From assembly GCA_963995505.1 (NCBI GenBank), contig OZ023181.1, positions 11,280,221-11,344,220 on the forward strand: a stretch of 64,000 bases of DNA, read 5' to 3'. This document shows, one piece after another, positions 59,918 through 64,000 of the stretch. The notes beneath the pieces were generated by a model. The model ran no database searches and had not been told where the DNA came from. It saw nothing but the letters and a program-made list of their open reading frames with translations. Made by a program: the position numbers and the translations under genes. Each line of letters opens with the position of its first letter. Positions within the stretch are counted from its first letter, which is position 1. The DNA comes from Hypericum androsaemum (taxonomy: Eukaryota > Streptophyta > Magnoliopsida > Malpighiales > Hypericaceae).

Positions 59918-62900
59918 CTTTCCTTTTAATGCCTTTTCCATGCCTTTTCCTTGCCTTTTCTTGCTTGTTCTCGCCTTATCTAGCCTTTTCCTTGCCTTTT
60001 TTTGCCTTACCATGCATTTTCTTGCCTTATCTTTCCTTTTCTTGCATTTTCTTACCTTTTCAGGCCTTTTCTTGCCTTTTTATGCCCTTTCCTTGCCTTT
60101 TCCTGCCTTTTCCTGCCTTTTCCTTATTTTCCTTGCCTTTTCTTACCTTATCTTTCATTTTTTTACCTTTTCTTACCTTTTCTTTCCTTTTCTTTCCTTT
60201 TCTTGCCTTTTCTTGCCATTTCTTTCCTTTTCTTGCCTTTTCATGCCTTTTCTTTCCTTTTCCTGCCTTATCTTGCATTTTCTTGCCTTTTCCTTGCCTT
60301 TTCTTGCCTTTTCCTTGCCTTTCCTTGCCTTTTTATTCCTTTTCTTGCCTTTTCTTTCCTTTTCTTACCTTTTCTTGCCTTTTCATGCCTTTTCTTGCCT
60401 TTTCTTTTCTTTCCTTTTCTTGCCTTTTCTTGCCTTATCTTGCCTTTTCTTGCCTTTTCATTCCTTTTCTTGCCTTTTTATGCCTTTTTCTATCCTTTTC
60501 TTTCCTTTTCCTTGCCTTTTCTTGCCTTTTCCATGGATTTTCTTTCCTTATCTTGCCTTTTCCCTGCCTTTTCTTGCCTTATCTAGCCTTTTCTTTCCTT
60601 TTCCTTGCCTTTTCTTATCTTATCTTGCCTTTTCTTGCCATATCTTTCCTTTTCCTTGCCTTTTCTTGCCTTACCTTGCATTTTCTTGCCTTATCTTCCT
60701 TTTCTTTCCTTTTCTTGCCTTATCTTGCATTTTCTTACCTTTTCATGCCTTTTCTGGCTTTTTATGCCTTTTGTTTCCTTTTCCTAATATTTTCTTGCCT
60801 TTTCCTTGCCTTTTCTTACCTTATCTTGCCTTTTCCTTACCTTTTCTTGCTTTTCTTGCCTTTTGTATGCCTTTTCTTGCCTTTTCTTACCTTTTCTTGC
60901 CTTTTTCTTGCCTTTTCTTGTCTTTTAATGCCTTTTCCATGCATTTTCTTACCTTTTCTTGCCTTTTCTTGCCTATTCCTTGCGTTTCTTGCCTTTTCTT
61001 TTCTTTTACTTGCCTTTTCTTGCCTAATCTTGCCTTTTCTTTCCTTTTCTTGCCTTATCTTTCCTTTTCTTACCTTTTCTTGCCTTTTCTTTCCTTTTCT
61101 CGCCTTTTCTTTCCATTTCTAGCCTTTTCTTACCTTTTGTTGCCTTATCTTACATTTTCTTGCCTTTTCATGCCTTTTCTTACCTTTTCTTGCTTTTTAT
61201 TATCTTTTCCTTGCCTTTTCTTGCATTTTCTTGAATTTTCTTTCCTTTTCTTGCCTTTATTTGCCTTTTTTTTTGCATTTCTTCCCTTTTCGTGCCTTTT
61301 CCTTGCCTTTCCTTGCCTTATCCAACCTTTTCTTGCCTTTTCTTTCCTTTTCTTGCCTTTTTTTGCCTTTTCCTCGCCTTTTCTTGCCTAATCTTGCCTT
61401 ATCTTTCCTTTTCTTGCCTTTTATTGCCTTATCTTCACTTTTATTACCTTTTCTTGCCTTTTCTTGCCTTTTCTTTCATTTTCTAGGCTTTTTATGCCTT
61501 TTCCTTGCCTTTTCTTACCTTTTCATGAATTTTTCTAGCCTTTTCTTACCTTTTCATGCATTTTCCTTGCCTTTTCTTGCCTTTTCATGCCTTTCCATGC
61601 CTTTTCTTTCCATAACTTGCCCTTTCTTGCCTTTTCTGCATCATTTCCTTGCCTTTTCATTCATTTTCTTGACTTTTCTTGCCTTTTCTCTCCTTTTCTT
61701 GCCTTTTCTTTCATTTTCTTGACATATCTATCTTTTTCTTGACTTTTCTTGCCTTTTCTTGCCTTTTCTAGGCTTATCTTGCCCTTTCATTCCTTATCTT
61801 ACTTTTTCAAACCTTATCTTGCCTTTTCCCTGCCATTTTTTTCCTTATCTTGTCTTTTCTTGCCTTTTTCGTGCCTTTTCTTACATTTTCTTGCCTTTTC
61901 TTTCCATTTCTTGCCTTTTCTTACCTTTTTGTGCCTTTTCCTTTGCCCTTTTTTGCATTATCTTGCATTTTCCTTGCTTTTTCTTACCTTTTCCTTGTCT
62001 TTTCATGTCTTTTCCATGCCTTTTCTTTCCTTATATTGCCTTTTCTTGCCTTTTCCTTTACTTTTGTTTCCTTTTCTTGCCTTATCTTTCATTTTCTTGC
62101 CTTTTCCTTGCCTTTCCTATTCTTGCCCTTTCATGCCTTCTCTTGCCTTATCTTTCCTTGTCTTTTCCTTGCCTTTTCTTTCCTTTTCTTGCTATATATT
62201 GCCTTTTCTTTTCTTTTCCTTGCCTTTTATTGCCTTATCTTTCCTTTTCTTGCCTTTCTTGCCTTTTCTTGCCTTTTCTTTCCATTGCTTGCCTTTTCTT
62301 GACTTATCTGGCCTTTTCTTTCCATTTTTTGCCTTTTCTTGCCCTTTCATTCCTTTTCTTTCCTTTTCTTGCCTTATCTTGCCTCTTCTTGCTTCATCTT
62401 TCATTTTCTTTTCTTTTCTTTTCTTTTCTTGCCTTGCCTTCCCTTTTCTTGCCCTATCTTGCCTTATCATTCATTTTCCTTGCCTTTTCTTTCCTTTTCT
62501 TGCCTTATTTTGCCTTTTCTTACCTTTTCCTTGCCCTTTCTTTCCTTTTCTTGCCTTTTCATGCCTTTTCTTGCCATATCTTTCCTTTTCTTGCCTTTTA
62601 AAGCCTTATTAATGCCTTTTCTTGCCCTTTCTTGCCTTTTCCTTACCTTTTATGGCCTTATCTTACCTTATCTGGCCTTTTCTTGCCTTTTTCTTGCATT
62701 TTCTTACCTTTTCATGCCTTTTCCTTGAATTTTCATGCATTTTCCTTACCTTATCTCGCCTTTTCTTGCCTTTTCCTTGCCTTTTCCTTGAATTTTCTTT
62801 CCTTTCCTTGCCTTATCTCGCCTTTTCTTGCCTTTTCCTTGCCTTTTCTTGCCTTATCTTGCCTTTTCTTGCCTTTTCCTTGCATTTTCTTGCCATATCT

Positions 62901-64000
62901 TGCCTTTTCTTTCCTTATCTTGCCTTTTCCATGCATTTTCTTGCCTTTTCTTGCCTTTTCAAACATTTTAGTTGCCTTTTCTTGCTTTATCTTTCATTTT
63001 CTTTCCTTTGCTTGCCTATTCTTTCCTTTTCTTGCCTTTTCTTGACATATCTGTCCTTTTCTTGCCTCTTCATTGCCTTTTCTTGCCCTTTCATTCCTTG
63101 TCTTGCCTTTTCTTACCTAATCTTGCCTTTTCATCCCTTTTCTTTCCTTTTCTTGCCTTTTCCTTGCCTTTTCTTTCCTTATCTTGCCTTTTCTTTCCTT
63201 ATCTTGCCTTTTCTTGCCTTTTCCTTGCCATTTCTCACCTTTCCTTCCCTTTTCTTGCCTTTTCTTTCCTTTTCTTGCCTTTCCTTGCCTTTTCGTACCA
63301 TTTCCTTGCCTTTTCTTGCCTTTTCTTGCCTTTTCCTTGCTTTTTCTTACCTGTTATTTCCTTTTCCTTGCCTTTTCATGTCTTTTCCATGCCTTTTCTT
63401 TCCTTATCTTGCCTTTTCTTTCCTTTTCTTGCCTTTTCATGCCTTTTCTTGCCTTATCTTTCCTTTTCTTGCCTTTTCATGCTTTTTCTTGCCTTTTCCT
63501 TCCCTCATCTTTCCTTTTCTTGCCTTTCTTGCCTTTTCTTGCCTTCTCTTGCCTTTTCTTGCATTTGCTTGCCTTTTTTTCACTTATCTGGCCTTTCCTT
63601 ACCTTTTCTTGCCTTTTCATGCCTTTTCTTGCCTTTTCTTGCCCTTTCATTCCATATATTGCATTTTCTTACATTATCTTGCCATTTCTTGCCAATTCTT
63701 GCCTTTTCTTGCTTTTCCTTTCCTTATCTTGCCTTTTCATGCCTTTTTATGCCATTTCCATACCTTTTCCTTGCCTTTTCTTGCCTGTTCTCATCTTATC
63801 TAGCCTTTTCCTTGCATTTTCTTGCCTTATCTTTCCTTTTCTTTCCTTTTCTTGCCTTTTCTTACCTTTTCATGCCTTTTCTTGCTTTTTTATGCCTTTT
63901 CCTACCTTTTCTTTGCCTTTTCCTCCCTTTTCCTTGCCTTTCCTTTCTTTGCATTTTCTTGCCTTTTCCTTGCCTTTTCTTACCTTATCTTTCATTTTTT
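59918..64000 (+). repeat. 10/11-bp minisatellite array, downstream of the LTR
   Basis: The same satellite resumes directly after the LTR target duplication, in the same orientation and phase, and runs off the window end. It includes a short TTTTC pentamer run near 62,404 and landmark units shared with upstream blocks, for example CTAGCCTTTTCCTTG near 59,980 and 63,800. No gene or unique sequence is seen. Confidence 0.96.
62404..62430 (+). repeat. TTTTC pentamer run
   Basis: Five TTTTC pentamers and a partial sixth replace the normal 10-bp unit here. Shorter versions (three TTTTC) occur at many places, such as 10,075 and 13,290, after CTCATCTTTCA. The consensus decamer can itself be read as TTTTC plus TTGCC, so the run may show the ancestral half-unit or a local slippage expansion. 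Confidence 0.7.

Noticed and set aside
1..64000. CRISPR array or bacterial repeat system
   Set aside because: There are no unique spacers between conserved repeats and no cas genes. Unit length is 10-11 bp and the array is continuous.
1..64000. Telomeric or known centromeric satellite
   Set aside because: The unit does not match the plant telomere repeat TTTAGGG or a 150-180-bp centromere monomer. A chromosomal position cannot be deduced from the sequence alone.

Overview
The window is almost entirely one tandem repeat. Apart from a single 609-bp insertion, I see no gene, RNA gene or other unique sequence in the 64 kb. The repeat is a minisatellite with a basic unit of 10 bp (consensus CCTTTTCTTG on its pyrimidine strand), mixed with 11-bp units such as CCTTTTCCTTG and CCTTTTCCATG. 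Common 10-bp variants are CCTTATCTTG, CCTTTTCTTT, CCTTTTCATG, CCTTTCCTTG and CCTTTTCTTA. From base 1 to about 6,840 the purine strand is on top (AAAAGGCAAG); from about 6,841 to the end the pyrimidine strand is on top, so the array reverses once.

The only non-satellite sequence is at 59,304-59,912. It has the form of a solo LTR of a retrotransposon: TG...CA ends, a 12-bp terminal inverted repeat with one mismatch, a perfect 5-bp target duplication (CTTTT), three direct repeats of about 50 bp in the presumed U3, and a TATA box (TATATATAAA). A paralogous satellite block near 45.97 kb carries the matching empty site. The LTR style (short TATA-driven LTR, AT-rich U3, more GC-rich 3' half) and the large low-complexity satellite suggest eukaryotic nuclear heterochromatin, most likely of a plant. 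The species cannot be named from the sequence.

Layout. 1-6,840: reversed array containing a 2.65-2.77 kb tandem duplication (1,307-4,079 and 4,080-6,729). 6,810-6,859: orientation switch with a 17-bp hairpin. 6,841-9,530: array without an obvious large duplication. 9,530-20,585: near-identical 5,535-bp tandem duplication. 20.6-26.0 kb: related, diverged segments with a period near 2.8 kb. 26.0-31.1 kb: a diverged third copy of the 5.5-kb unit. 31.1-35.5 kb: mixed related segments. 35,504-40,905: 2.65-2.76 kb tandem duplication. 41-52.9 kb: irregular segments, including a block at 45.1-46.7 kb paralogous to the LTR-bearing block at 57.7-60.7 kb. 52,951-56,411: 1.73-kb tandem duplication. 59,304-59,912: solo LTR. 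59,918-64,000: array continues to the end.

The very long open frames (up to 1,359 codons) are a consequence of the pyrimidine-rich repeat, which rarely forms stop codons, and are not genes. The notable biology is in the DNA itself: phased A-tracts at near-helical spacing, nearly all cytosines in CHH context, nested duplications that record recent unequal exchange, and a dateable order of events between block duplication and LTR insertion.
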